Assembly (NCBI GenBank): GCA_025531455.1
Contig: JAMYHL010000038.1
Span: 186,001-250,000, forward strand
Length of the DNA stretch: 64,000 nt
Direction: 5' to 3'
Origin: Apiotrichum sp. Y4204
Lineage: Eukaryota; Basidiomycota; Tremellomycetes; Trichosporonales; Trichosporonaceae
This document shows, piece by piece, positions 34,016 through 43,848 of this stretch (positions within the stretch are counted from its first letter, which is position 1; each line of letters begins with the position of its first letter). The translations under genes were made by a program, and so were the position numbers. A model generated the notes under the pieces. The model saw only the letters and a list, made by a program, of their open reading frames with translations. It was not told the origin of the DNA and made no database searches.

Positions 34016-34757
34016 ACCTGATCTTCACACTGCAATTACCTTCCCATTCCCCCTGCAACCCATCTCCAAGTTACTGTTCGGACCAATGTGGCCGCTCATG
34101 AAACACGTCGGGTGCTGCTTTGTGCTTTATTTCATGTACAGTATAGGGGATTGTTCGCCACAGAGTCGTGTCTCACAGGAAAAGGAACCACAGGTGCCAC
34201 AGGGTTACTAACGGGCTACTCACTGGTTCACCATCGCTCACAGTCGACACACCTCTGGGAATTGACACATACCCCGCTGAGTCCTAGAGTACACTCTCCT
34301 ATACCACGGAAATACTTTTGTTCTAGAAGGCCAGACAAATCTGTGACAGCCGATGTCCTCTGCACAGCAGAGCCTGTGCGCCATCGACAACAGCAAAATG
34401 CCGCACATAATTTGCCCCAACCACGATTCTTCTCCGATCCCTCCTATCTCTAGATCAGGCAACAATCTCAGCCTATTCCACTCCCCCCCTCAGGCGCATG
34501 CCAGCTGCGCCTGGAAGCTACTTATTACGCCCCATACCCCATCGCCCCACGCCAGTCAGCGCTGCTCCAGGCCCCAGGAGTGGCCGGTGATCCGCAGTGT
34601 GACATCCAGTTCCAAGTTAGTGCTCCACATCCTCCACACCCTTCCACACCATTGATGCCCTCAACCTCGCCACCTCCGCAACCTCCAGTCTCGCCACCGG
34701 CCACTCTCATGTTGAACACAACTTAAAAAGTGGCTTGGGAGGAACTGAATCCTCTTT
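34016..34757. other. 3' flank and intergenic region before tRNA-Leu
   Basis: About 740 bases holding the presumed 3' end of the disordered-protein gene. No gene or RNA is recognised apart from the tRNA that follows. Confidence 0.35.
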
Positions 34758-34846
34758 TGACGAGAGTGGGATTCGAACCCACGTCCGAAGACTGCGGAGG
34801 TTGCTACACCTTAACACAGCGCCTTAGACCGCTCGGCCATCTCGCC
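34758..34846 (-). tRNA. tRNA-Leu(AAG) with an 11-nt intron
   Basis: Read on the minus strand from 34846. The acceptor is GGCGAGA/TCTCGTC with a G-T wobble at the second pair. The D region GGCCGAGCGG and a long variable arm (GTCTTCGGAC) mark a class II tRNA. The anticodon stem is CTGTG/CGCAG and the loop begins TTAAGG, giving anticodon AAG for leucine. About 11 nt of the 18-nt loop are intron, after position 37. The T arm is GTGGG-TTCGAAT-CCCAC. Confidence 0.92.
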
Positions 34847-34995
34847 GATCACGACGGCGATCGCGGCGCCGTCGTCGCCGGTCGCCGTGCGCCCGAGAGG
34901 GTGCAAGGCTATGCGGGGAAGGAAGGATAAGGTCCTCAGTAAGGATATCAAGCTGCAAGCGTTCATCGGTCTTCGGGCACTACCTCTGAGTTTCA

Positions 34996-36222
34996 TCACT
35001 TGTAATCAATCTCCACCGGCTTGCCGTCACTGTTTAGCGCGGCCTCGATGAACGCGAGGTCCCAGAGCGCGTCGCGCGGTGAGGCATGGTTGGGCCTGTC
35101 GTCCTCCTTGCCGGCGAGAGCGGCGGCGACGGCGTGGGCAAAGTCATCAAGTTCGACCTCGACACCCCTCGCGTCCCCGTCCTCCGTGACGACCTTCAGG
35201 CCGCTGCCCTCCGAAGGTGTGAGCGAGATCGTCCACTTGCCGCGGTCGTTGACGACGCGGAGCGTGCCGTGCTCAGCGACGACATACAGCTCGTTCGGCG
35301 GCCGCCCGCTCACAGGCGTATCCGGTGCCGCCCAGGAAAGCACAAACGTGCCGTGTGGGGTACTCTTTCCGGGCTGGACGGGCATATCCTGCGCCGCGAT
35401 CTCCGACTTCGCGGCCGTCGGCGCTCCCCGCGGCGCGACGGTAGCGTTCGGTAGGGGGTGCACGATGCCGACGAGTGTGTCGTGCGGAAGTACGTGGGCG
35501 CGGTGCAGGCTCTTCGTGGCTGTCACGGAGGCCGGGCGCTCGACGCCGGAAAGAACGGTACGCAGCAGCGCGGCCCAGTGCACGCCGCCGTCGAGGATGA
35601 AGCCACCCTGGTAGTCCGGAATGGTGCGCCACGGCGTGCCGTGCCATGCCTGCCCGTCGTGGATCACCGTCTCAGAGTGCATCCGCCAGTACAGGACCGG
35701 CCCCATGTCGGAGGAGCGCAGGAGCTCGCCGGCCTTGTGGACCAGGGGCTCGTGTGCCCAGTCTGGTGTCAGTTCGATCACGATTCGAATAGGTCGCGCC
35801 TCATACTCACTTTCTGCAACGCGCCACACAATCCCCTTGGGCTTCCACTTCTCCTCGTACTCCGCGATAAGCTCCTTCGCCTCCTTGACATCGCGCCCGA
35901 GGGGTTTCTCGCTCAGCACGTGTTTACCAGCCTCCCAAGCGCGGCGGATAACTGCCGGCTGCGCGGTGATGGGGAGCACGAGGATGACCGCGTCGATATC
36001 GTCGCGGGCGAGAACGGCAGCGAGCCCGTCTTCACCACTCAGCACGTCAAACGAGGGAAGGCTGAGTTCTGAGGCCCTCGCGGCCAGCTTCTGCCCCGAC
36101 TCCGCCGAGCGCGACCACACCGCCCGGATTTGGAGATCACCCACCTCCTTCAAAGAGGGGAGGTACACCTTTGTCGCGAAGAGGCCGGAGCCGAGGATCG
36201 CAGCGCGGACGGGCGTTGTCAT
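34996..36222 (-). CDS. Gfo/Idh/MocA-family NAD(P)-dependent oxidoreductase
   Basis: These enzymes oxidise or reduce sugars, inositols and related substrates with NAD(P). The start at 36222 gives MTTPVRAAILGSGLFATKVYLPSL, the Rossmann GxGxxA-like loop. DDIDAVILVLPITAQP and GKHVLSEKPLGRDVKEA follow; the EKP motif is the family's conserved cofactor/active-site lysine segment. The C-terminal α/β domain includes MHSETVIHDGQAWHGTPWRTIPDYQGGFILDGGVHW, with GG..LDGGVH typical of the substrate side. One 48-nt intron (35763-35810) is a multiple of three and stop-free; splicing gives RVAENWAHEP, closer to the family than the unspliced reading. The protein is about 390 residues. The substrate cannot be told. 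S. pombe and other fungi have several unassigned relatives. Confidence 0.9.
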   Translation of the reverse strand: MTTPVRAAILGSGLFATKVYLPSLKEVGDLQIRAVWSRSAESGQKLAARASELSLPSFDVLSGEDGLAAVLARDDIDAVILVLPITAQPAVIRRAWEAGKHVLSEKPLGRDVKEAKELIAEYEEKWKPKGIVWRVAESEYEARPIRIVIELTPDWAHEPLVHKAGELLRSSDMGPVLYWRMHSETVIHDGQAWHGTPWRTIPDYQGGFILDGGVHWAALLRTVLSGVERPASVTATKSLHRAHVLPHDTLVGIVHPLPNATVAPRGAPTAAKSEIAAQDMPVQPGKSTPHGTFVLSWAAPDTPVSGRPPNELYVVAEHGTLRVVNDRGKWTISLTPSEGSGLKVVTEDGDARGVEVELDDFAHAVAAALAGKEDDRPNHASPRDALWDLAFIEAALNSDGKPVEIDYK

Positions 36223-37282
36223 ATTGGATGCGAATAGTACAGTTGCGAGAGGGAGATGCTCGCTCGCTTGAGGTTCTCACTGTTTAGCTCGGTCATGTTC
36301 GATGCAGTTCGCTAACAGTGAATTACGTCATGGTCAACCGCGACCATACCAGAGCTGGAATGGCAGTTATTTGGTGCCATTGCGTCGAGGGATGGAAGCG
36401 GTCGTTGACCATTCACCTTTGAGGGGGTGAGGCTGATATAGCAGCCCGGCATCCGCTCTGCTCGTCAGAGCTTCATGGTGACCTTGTGTGTTAGGTCGGA
36501 GTGTCATTGTGAGGTATAAATACAGCAAACCGCCGTGATAGTGAGATCCCGAACCTGATTCAGTGAAGAGTGGCAGATGCTCTCCCTCTGTTGCAAGCAG
36601 TCATTCAATCATTGCCCTATGCGAGTGCCTTGACCTTGCAACACACATGCAGATGTACAGCGGGACAACAGTCTAGAGCAAGAGAAAGTTGCACTTTATC
36701 ATAGGGCGGTGTGATCAGCATCGATTTGCGCCTCGATCTGGGTGGCTTCACGAACCCTTGGGGACCCCGCACACCCGGCACGCGCTCGTCGACTGTACGT
36801 CATTCCTCGCTCATACGCGCCGTGCAAACGGCTGCTGTGTTCAAGCTTTGACTGGGTGGCGGGAGTTCATTTTAAGACTTGCCGATACGCACGTACGGTG
36901 TGGTATGCGCATGTACATTGGCACGGTGATCGAGCACTGCAGCACTGTGCGCAACAATGGCTACAATGGACCACGATGCGAGCGACGGTGCCTTTTCATT
37001 CCGTAGGATGCAAGTTGATTATCCGAGTCTGATCAGAATCACACATTCTGCTACTGCACTACTTTCAAACTGGCATCAACTCAACTCTACTCACACATTC
37101 CCCCTTATTTCACTGCATCAACATCTATCCGTCTCAACGTCCACCCTTCGCGTCTCTCGAGCTGATTGTAACGACCTGTGCTGGCCCTCTGCACCGTCCC
37201 ATCCCTCGTGTGGTGTTCATATACCTTTCCCTGACGGGCCCTTCTCCTTTCAACCACGACCCAGGCCTAGCCCAGTGTCATC
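36223..37282. other. Intergenic interval upstream of the UBE2W gene
   Basis: About 1.06 kb with no supported gene. It contains a textbook TATAAATA at 36515-36522 on the plus strand, far (about 760 bases) from the next start. The last 250 bases are C/T-rich like other leaders here. Confidence 0.4.
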
Positions 37283-38302
37283 AGTACGTGCTGCGAGATA
37301 CCGCTTTTGGACCGGTCTGACCCCAAGTGGCCTCGTTCTCGACGCGCCGGCTCAGTGAGTGCTGCCCTTGAGGCGACGTCCGCCTCGCCGCCTGTCGTCT
37401 CTGTTCACGACTGACCCGCCCAGTGAAGGAGCTCGCAGAAATCAAGAACAACGGCACGCCGGAAGGCATCGCCGTGCTCTCCGTGGACCGCATGGACGAG
37501 TGGACGTTCACTATCCGCGTCCTCGGTGACGAGACGGTGTACAAGGTGCGTACGGCGTGTGCGCGTATGCTGGGTGTCGTGCTGGTGCTCTGCGCTCCGA
37601 CGCCAGACGCAAGGGGACGGCGTGGACACAGCGATGACCTCTCCCACTAAGATCATCCCCCGACCAGCTTCCCATACTGACCACAGGGTGAGGAGTTTGC
37701 GCTCCGCCTTCGCTTTGGCGACCGGTACCCCATCGAGTTCCCCTCCGTGAGTAGCTGTGGAGCGGGGGTGTTGTCTGAATCCATCCGTCAACCTCCATGT
37801 ACTCATTGCAGGTGACCTTCGTCAATGATGCCCGTTATAAGCCCCCCGTCCACCCGCACATCTACACGAACGGACATGTGTGCGCAAGCATTCTCGGTTA
37901 GTCGCTGTTGCATTTGACTCGCTGCCTTACGGATATTTGCCTTAGGGAGCTCCGCGGTGGGACACAGCTGACAACAGGTCCGGAATGGTCGCCAGGTTAG
38001 TTTGGAATAGAGGTTCAGCGTCTTCCACCGTCGCACGCCCCGTGGTCCAGCTCTCCCGCTCCCTCGTCTGACGCCAGTTCTCACCGCGCTCTCCGTGTGC
38101 ATCACCATGCAGTCGATGCTGGCATCCTGCAAGAAGAAGCAACTGTGGGTGATGGAACAATCTATTGCAAATCTGACGTTCAGACCGGAAGGAAACGACA
38201 GCTATGTCCGCCGCGCGCCTGCGGATCCCCGCCACACCCGTTGGGAGTTCCACGACGACGTGAGTGTGCTGCTAAGGGGGAGACTAACAGCAGACGGTTT
38301 GA
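37283..38302 (+). CDS. UBE2W: UBE2W-type ubiquitin-conjugating enzyme (E2)
   Basis: UBE2W-type E2s attach ubiquitin to protein N-termini. Exons read: VKELAEIKNNGTPEGIAVLSV (or MKELAE...), DEWTFTIRVLGDETVYK, GEEFALRLRFGDRYPIEFPS, VTFVNDARYKPPVHPHIYTNGHVCASILG, an 18-nt exon for PEWSP (37978-37995), LTALSVCITMQSMLASCKKKQL, and the C-terminal YVRRAPADPRHTRWEFHDDTV. HPHIYTNGHVCASIL holds the catalytic cysteine, and WEFHDDTV matches the UBE2W C-terminus. The start is inferred: joining 37283 to 37328-37354 and then 37424 yields MASFSTRRLMKELAEI, close to the family's N-terminal helix. The A of the ATG would then lie in one exon and TG in the next, with a 44-nt intron ending in AAG. The E2 identity is secure; the start is tentative. 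The gene is convergent with the AP-1 sigma gene. Confidence 0.85.
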
Positions 38303-38500
38303 GCGCTGAGTACCATGTTAGTTGATTCTCGCGTGCAGACGTTGGTTGCGATCCAACCACGACTCTGCGCCTACGTTCCACCACATCCCATTCCCCTTCA
38401 GCCCTCTGTCCCACTAGATGATCTGGCCACCCCCGTTGTCGAATAGCCCCTGCATCCTCCATGTCATAATGTCATTACTGTTACAAGATGGCAGTGTCTA

Positions 38501-39486
38501 TCAGCGCGCCAGACCGCCGAACCGTGCAAGCCCATCCTCTGCGAGCTCCGCTGGAATGTCAGATTTGAAACGAAACCCCGAACTCACCCTCCTCAATCGC
38601 GTCGCTCTGGGCCACGATTTTGAGCACTGCCTTCTTTGACGACTCTTGCAGTTCGCCTGCGATAATCAACTCGTCGAGGATCTGGTATTAGTGGGCTTTC
38701 GAAGTGCTGGAAGCTCACGGCATATGCCTTCTGGAAGTTGAAGATGAGGTCAAGCTCGCAAACCTGAATGTCAGCAACTGCGCGAACAACTGTTTCGTCC
38801 GAAGATAATAATGCAAGGAGCCAAAACACGATGACGGAATAGCATGGCCCCGGCCGGTCCCAACCGCAGTCCCACTGCGGTGCACTCACATTTCCAAAGT
38901 ACCGGTCCAACACCTCTACATAGCGGTGAATGACCTCGAGGGTAATGAGCTCGTTGTCTCCGGGTGACACCGAGGTGATGAAGAACAGAGACGCGTAACG
39001 GCGGTAGATGACCTTGGTATCTGTGATGTGAGTTGAGTGCGATGGCCGGCGCACGGGACGCGAGGAATAGAGCGGGTACATGGAGCGGAGCACAAGATTG
39101 ATAAAAGCCCCCAGCTGCTTATCAACGAGTTGACGCTCCCCAGCACCGCGTTGTCCATCCGCGCCCTGGACCCGGGAACGCACCCTTGTACTCGAGAAAG
39201 TTGCACATGCGCGTCCGGCGCGCGAGGACGAGCTGCGTGACGTCCTTCACAATCTTGGCCTTAGTCTTTGACGGCAGCGTCTGGAACCACTTTGCGAGGC
39301 GGACCTTGCCTGTGTGTGAGCGGGATACCGGTGATGGTGACCAGATGAGCAGAACCAAAACACATCTTGACGCCCGGCGCTGCGCGGCACGCTATCAAAG
39401 AGCTCGTTGCTGCCCTGTGCCAGCTCTCAGACCGCGGCGCAGCTGCACTCACCCTGCCGCGACACGAGCATGACATAATTGATCAT
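38501..39486 (-). CDS. APS1: AP-1 clathrin adaptor sigma subunit
   Basis: The sigma subunit is the small core chain of AP-1, which sorts cargo between the trans-Golgi and endosomes. The start at 39486 gives [19 protein letters not shown], then [87 protein letters not shown] and [22 protein letters not shown]. This matches sigma-1 (AP-1) better than sigma-2 or sigma-3. The last intron has a GTGAGT donor, and splicing ends the protein in [18 protein letters not shown] with TGA at 38501-38503. If it were not spliced, the protein would end GVSFQI. About six short introns; the product is about 170 residues, normal for the family. Confidence 0.94.
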
Positions 39487-39805
39487 GGTGGATGCGCGTG
39501 TAAGAGAGAGCAAGAGTGGAAGTGGAAGTGTTTGGATGGGTGGAGATGAAGTAATGCCTGCTCGAAGTGGTCATGTCGCCGTGTCGCAGTGTAGGCGTTG
39601 TGTAGGTGGTGGCCAAGCGGAGCTGAAGAAGGGAAAGATCGAAGGGATCGGCTGGCGTGGAATTAGCGTGCGATCCACGTTTTGGATTTGTTGTCGTCGA
39701 TCATCAGGAGATCAGGATCAGCGTCACCCGTTCCAGCCCAGAGCGCTACCCTGCCCCTCGATACCACATTCCCAGGCAGCAACTTACTTTGGAACCACAC
39801 ACTCC
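39487..39805. other. Divergent upstream region between APS1 and IME4
   Basis: About 320 bases between two start codons pointing away from each other. It should hold both promoters. No other feature is seen. Confidence 0.4.
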
Positions 39806-41188
39806 ATGACCGCTCCGAGTCCTCCAAGTGCCGCCGACGAGCTGCGCGTCCTGCTCGCGCAAGAGACGGCTAAGACACGCCTCCGGCGACTGGCGGTACG
39901 TTCCCCGTGCGAGTGAAGCTAACCGCAGAGCCACGCCGCGCCGCCATTCAACCCGATTTGTGAGCACACGACGCCGACCGCATGCCGCGCCGCACGCAGC
40001 GAGCGCGGTGACGGGGACGACGAGTGTCCGCGGGCACATTTTGAGCCCATCATTCGCTCGTATACGGACCCCGCGCTGGGGTACTGCTCGTACCTCAACA
40101 TGTGCTATGGAGAACCCATGTTCGCGAGCAATCCCAGTCTTGGGGAGGGCAGCGGGGGGCGCGGGACAAAGGAGTGCCGGTGCGTGTTAGCGATGAGGTA
40201 GAGCAGAGGGTTTGAGTCTGCGTTCAATACTTTGTTGTTCTCTCCCACAGAAGTTGTCCTTCTCACACACAGGTACCTCCACTTCCAGGTCGCCCCGAGC
40301 AGACACAAGGACACCGTCGCCCCGCCTGCGCCGACACCGCTGCCCCTCCCGGCATCCGCCACCGCGCTGGGGTCGGCATTCCACCCGTCGCCCGCACAGT
40401 GGATCAACTGCGATATCCGCAGCTTTGACTTCAGCGTCCTCGGACAGTGCGTACTGCCAAAGGAGTGACCTAATTCCAGATTTCAAGTTATTGTTGCCGA
40501 CCCCCCATGGGACATTCACATGTCGGTGAGTGTGGAATCTCAATGTTGTCCCCGCTGTTTCTCACATCAGCTTCCATATGGCACAATGACAGACGACGAG
40601 ATGCGCTCGCTCCCACTATCCTCCCTGCAGCCCGACTGGGGCATCCTCGCGTTGTGGGTGACCGGCCGCGCGATGGAGCTCGCGCGTGAGCTCCTCAGCG
40701 TGTGGGGCTACGTGCGCGTCGACGAGCTGGTGTGGCTCAAGACGAACCAGCTGCAGCGTCTGATTCGCACAGGGCGGACAGGCCACTGGCTGAACCACAC
40801 TTGCGAGCATTTGCTCGTCGCGCTGAAACGCCCGAGCGACCATCCGCGCACCTCGCCGATTCCATGGGACTCGCACCCGGGCCTCCGCGCACTCCGCCGC
40901 GGGGTGGACACGGACGTCGTCGTCGCAGAGGTTCGCGAAACGAGCCGCAAGCCTGACGAGGCGTACGGCGTCATTGAGCGGCTGGCGCCGCACGGCCGCA
41001 AGCTCGAGCTCTTTGGCCGCAAACACAATATCCGCCCCGGGTGGCTCACCCTCGGAAATCAGTGTACGTAGCTGAGATGTGTGTCTGCCAAACTAACAGC
41101 AGTGGGTGATTCGCGTGTCGCGGAGCCAGACCTCCACGCCCGCCTCACGGAGCGATACCCCCAGCAGCAGTTCTCGCTCGTTGTATAG
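39806..41188 (+). CDS. IME4: mRNA N6-adenosine methyltransferase IME4/METTL3
   Basis: Ime4/METTL3 is the catalytic subunit of the m6A writer; it transfers methyl from SAM to adenosines in mRNA. Exons read [19 protein letters not shown], then a Cys-rich segment ([34 protein letters not shown]). This lines up with the two CCCH zinc fingers before the METTL3 methyltransferase domain. Then [30 protein letters not shown] with the catalytic [62 protein letters not shown], and [20 protein letters not shown] 20-odd-residue Pro/His/Arg-rich insert lies between the CEHLLVALK strand and TDVVVAEVR. Product is about 390 residues, short of human METTL3 (580), mostly because the N-terminal leader region is missing. 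Two introns are just 33 nt (39896-39928, 40447-40479). The regulatory partner METTL14 is not in this window. Confidence 0.94.
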
Positions 41189-41434
41189 TTGTATTGCATA
41201 TAGAGAGATAGTCAAGCGAAGTTGGACAGCCAGAACTGACATCTGACATATATATCGCACGCGCTCAAACAGATTCACACTGTCGCCAAAGGACATCCGT
41301 GCACTTCCTAAAGATTTCGGGATGCTCGTCACCCTCAACGCAGCACCCTCGGGCTCCCTGGGCCTCCCCTCTCCTCCCCACACCGCGCACCGCGCGCGAC
41401 CCTCGTTGCCCTCAGGGCAAACCAAAAAATAACC

Positions 41435-41540
41435 TGGACACTGTCGGGATTGAACCAACGACCGTTTCTAAGAACTGGGAGACAGCTGGAAGCGCCGATA
41501 CCACTGCAAAAGAAACGCGCTACCACTGCGCCAAGTGCCC
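41435..41540 (-). tRNA. tRNA-Ala(UGC) with a 34-nt intron
   Basis: Read on the minus strand from 41540. The acceptor is GGGCACT/AGTGTCC, in which G3 pairs with U70, the alanine identity pair. The D arm is GCGC...GCGC and the anticodon stem is TTTCT/AGAAA. The loop begins TTTGCA, giving anticodon UGC. About 34 nt are intron after position 37. The T arm is GTTGG-TTCAATC-CCGAC. The discriminator base is A. Confidence 0.9.
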
Positions 41541-41832
41541 GATGTAAATCGCGATCTGCGGCGTGCACGGGACGGAGAGAGGTCGCGAGATTGCGAGGCG
41601 GGATGACTTGGCGGGCAACGACGGTGGGTGTTGACCAAAACATCAGGTTCCGGCTCAGAATCAGCTTGCAACGAACCTTAGGATGTGGGCTTCAAGGTGG
41701 TCAACCCAGGGGTGAATGGAAGAGGCAGCTTCGGAGAAGACGAGGAAGGAGGAACTCGAAGTAACAAGATGTATCGATCAAAAACCAGGAAACTTGGATA
41801 GCGACAGACCTGAACCCACTTGATTTTAATCC

Positions 41833-41903
41833 GCCCCCTTAGTTTAATGGTAAAACGAAGGTCTCATAATCCTCAGCCCTCAGTTCGATTCTGAGAGGGG
41901 GCA
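41833..41903 (+). tRNA. tRNA-Met(CAU), elongator, copy 1, no intron
   Basis: The acceptor GCCCCCT/AGGGGGC pairs perfectly, the D arm is GTTT...AAAC, the loop CTCATAA gives anticodon CAU, and the T arm is CTCAG-TTCGATT-CTGAG. The anticodon stem is weak (A27·C43 and U31·U39 do not pair); a U31·U39 mismatch also occurs in other fungal elongator tRNA-Met. T54 marks it as the elongator. A T-rich terminator (CTTTTTGTTTT) follows at about 41930. Confidence 0.88.
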
Positions 41904-42323
41904 GCAGTACAGCACTACGAGTGCTGTCGCTTTTTGTTTTCTGACAGCCGGAAGCCAGCTTAAGCCAGCTTAAGCCAGAATGCACGATCAGAAATGCGAG
42001 ATTGACAGTGAGAGGTCGGTAGGACACGTAGGACGCGCTTCGCGCGTTCTGTCGATCGCGGAAGAATGGCACATGACTTGCGCCTTGGACGCTAAGTCAG
42101 TCGATTCTTGTTCCACGCTGAAAACGACAAGATCCGAGAAGCCCTTACTGAAACTAGTTCTTCTTAATTTTTGCGCTACAGCTCGGAATGACGAGTGCAT
42201 CGGTGCTAGCAGCGCACGGTTGTGACTAGTCACCTGCAGTACTTCGCAAAGTGGCAAATTAGTACATGAAATGAAGACAATTGGTACAACACCAACAACA
42301 AGAACAACAAAACACAACCCGTC
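41904..42323. other. Intergenic region after tRNA-Met copy 1
   Basis: About 420 bases with no gene. It holds a T-run terminator and a three-unit decamer repeat just downstream of the tRNA, then the 3' flank of the next minus-strand gene. Confidence 0.4.
41953..41978. repeat. Short direct repeat, unit AGCCAGCTTA
   Basis: The decamer AGCCAGCTTA occurs twice in tandem and a third time in part (AGCCAG), about 50 bases after the tRNA-Met gene. Each unit carries CAGCTTAAGC, so CTTAAG palindromes recur at the junctions. Confidence 0.7.
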
Positions 42324-43696
42324 CTAGCGGCGCGTCCGCCGCAGCCGCGCAATCTCAGCTTCACACCGAGCCCTGAGGTCCGCGGCGTTTGCCACCTCTC
42401 CCGCGAGCCCCGCTAGGAAGGCGACAAACTCCTTCTCCTCGCGGAGGTGGTCGCGGCTGACGACGGGCTTGGAGCTAGCGAGCTGCCCCTCGACCCACTC
42501 GCCCCACTCGCGCAGGCGATGCAGGGGCACCACGCCGTCGAGCGCGCCGCGCAGCCGGCCCTCTTCGAGTTTGTGGGTTGCGAGTTTGTCGCCCAGCTCA
42601 GCACACCACCCTTCCCATGAACGCAGGGCACGGAGGTCGCGTAGGAGGGAAGCGAGGACGGCAGACTGCGCGTTGAGCGCGCCCGGCGTCGTCGGGAAGG
42701 AGCGCAGGTCCGTCAGGGGCACCCCGGCCGCGAGGGGGCATGCGGCGTACCGCATCGCTGTGGAGTTGCGGAGGATAGATGGCGGGTTCGGGGCGGAAGC
42801 GGCTGTCCTAGACGTTTTCCGCGGGCGCTCAGGCTTTGGCGGCTCGGCAAAGGTCACGCGCTTCGAGGGCGAGGGCGCGCGCGGAGCCGGCGTAATTGAA
42901 GCAATGGTCGCGGACGTGTTGCTCGAGGTGGAGGTGACGGAGCTCACGGAGTTGTGGCGGCTATGCGGCCTCTTACCGTTACTAGCGCCGCTGCTGTTGC
43001 CGCGCTGCTCCTCACGTTCGCGCTCGCGCTCACGGGGTTCTTCCCTTCTGGCCCGCAAGTGCCCGTTGCTGTTACCGTTGCCGTTCCCGTTCCCGTTGCT
43101 GTTGCTGTTCCCATTTCCGTGTCCGTGTGGATGTCCGTTGGCGCCGTGCGCGTCGTCCTTCCGGCGCTTGTGGAACTCGCGCAGCTCACGGACGAGCGTC
43201 ACCTCGCGTCCAATGCTCCCGGTGGAGAAGTGTCGCACACGCATGGGCTTCGGGGCGTCACGCTCGTCAAGGCGGATGCCGCGCGGCTCGTGATGCCGGG
43301 AAGCGCGGGCGTTGGGGTGAGCCGAGTGCGTTGGAGGGGATGCGGAGTGTGTGGGGGAAGGCGAGTGGCCTCCGCGGGAGAGCGGGGGCGGGCGCGAGGG
43401 CGCCGCCGAGGACGACGGCGCGGTGTCGTATCGCGGATACGCCTCATAGTAGTATGGCGGCTGATAGGCGTAGTATGAATAGTCAGGGTAGTCTGCAGAT
43501 CGTCAGTAGCTGCCGCTGGATGTGGCAGTGATATGCGGCAGCGACTATTGCCACTCGTTTCCCACTCCACACTGCACTCACCACACGCGCACGGGTCTGG
43601 GCAGTCGCAGAGGCTGTGGCCGTCCTCGTCGTCAAACACGTCCGCGAAAGGATGCGGGTGGGTCAGGGGAGGGGGGAGGAGAGGCTCGGGCCACAT
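42324..43696 (-). CDS. Hypothetical low-complexity protein with Cys cluster and Gly/Asn repeats
   Basis: I do not recognise this gene. The start at 43696 gives MWPEPLLPPPLTHPHPFADVFDDEDGHSLCDCPDPCAC; the cysteines CDCPDPCAC may bind metal or form a compact motif. A GTGAGT intron then joins to DYPDYSYYAYQPPYYYEAYPRYD, a tyrosine-rich stretch. The middle is Ser/Pro/Arg/His-rich with an Asn/Gly repeat (GNGNSNSNGNGNGNGNSNG, about 43050-43130) and REREREREE. The C-terminal 150 residues look folded: SFPTTPGALNAQSAVLASLLRDLRALRSWEGWC, then helices to LRRTRR, with charge patterning like a coiled-coil. The protein is about 420 residues. A KRVTFAEPPKPERPRK motif resembles RVxF-type PP1 docking (KRVTF). 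That is only a motif match. No TATA-independent evidence for expression is visible. Confidence 0.65.
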
Positions 43697-43842
43697 CCTC
43701 GCAGGTGAGATATGATATTGGGGTCCAGATGAGGTGAGCTTGTAAGAGTGAGACTACAGTGGCGAGGACAACAAAGAGAACAACGAGCAACGGACAAACA
43801 GCGAGAGTTGGTGGCGAACAAATCCAACAGCTCTGATCAAGC

Positions 43843-43848
43843 TATATA
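43843..43848 (-). promoter_or_regulatory. TATA-like box upstream of the low-complexity gene
   Basis: TATATA lies about 147 bases upstream of the ATG at 43696 on the minus strand, at a sensible distance for a TATA box with a short leader. Confidence 0.35.
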
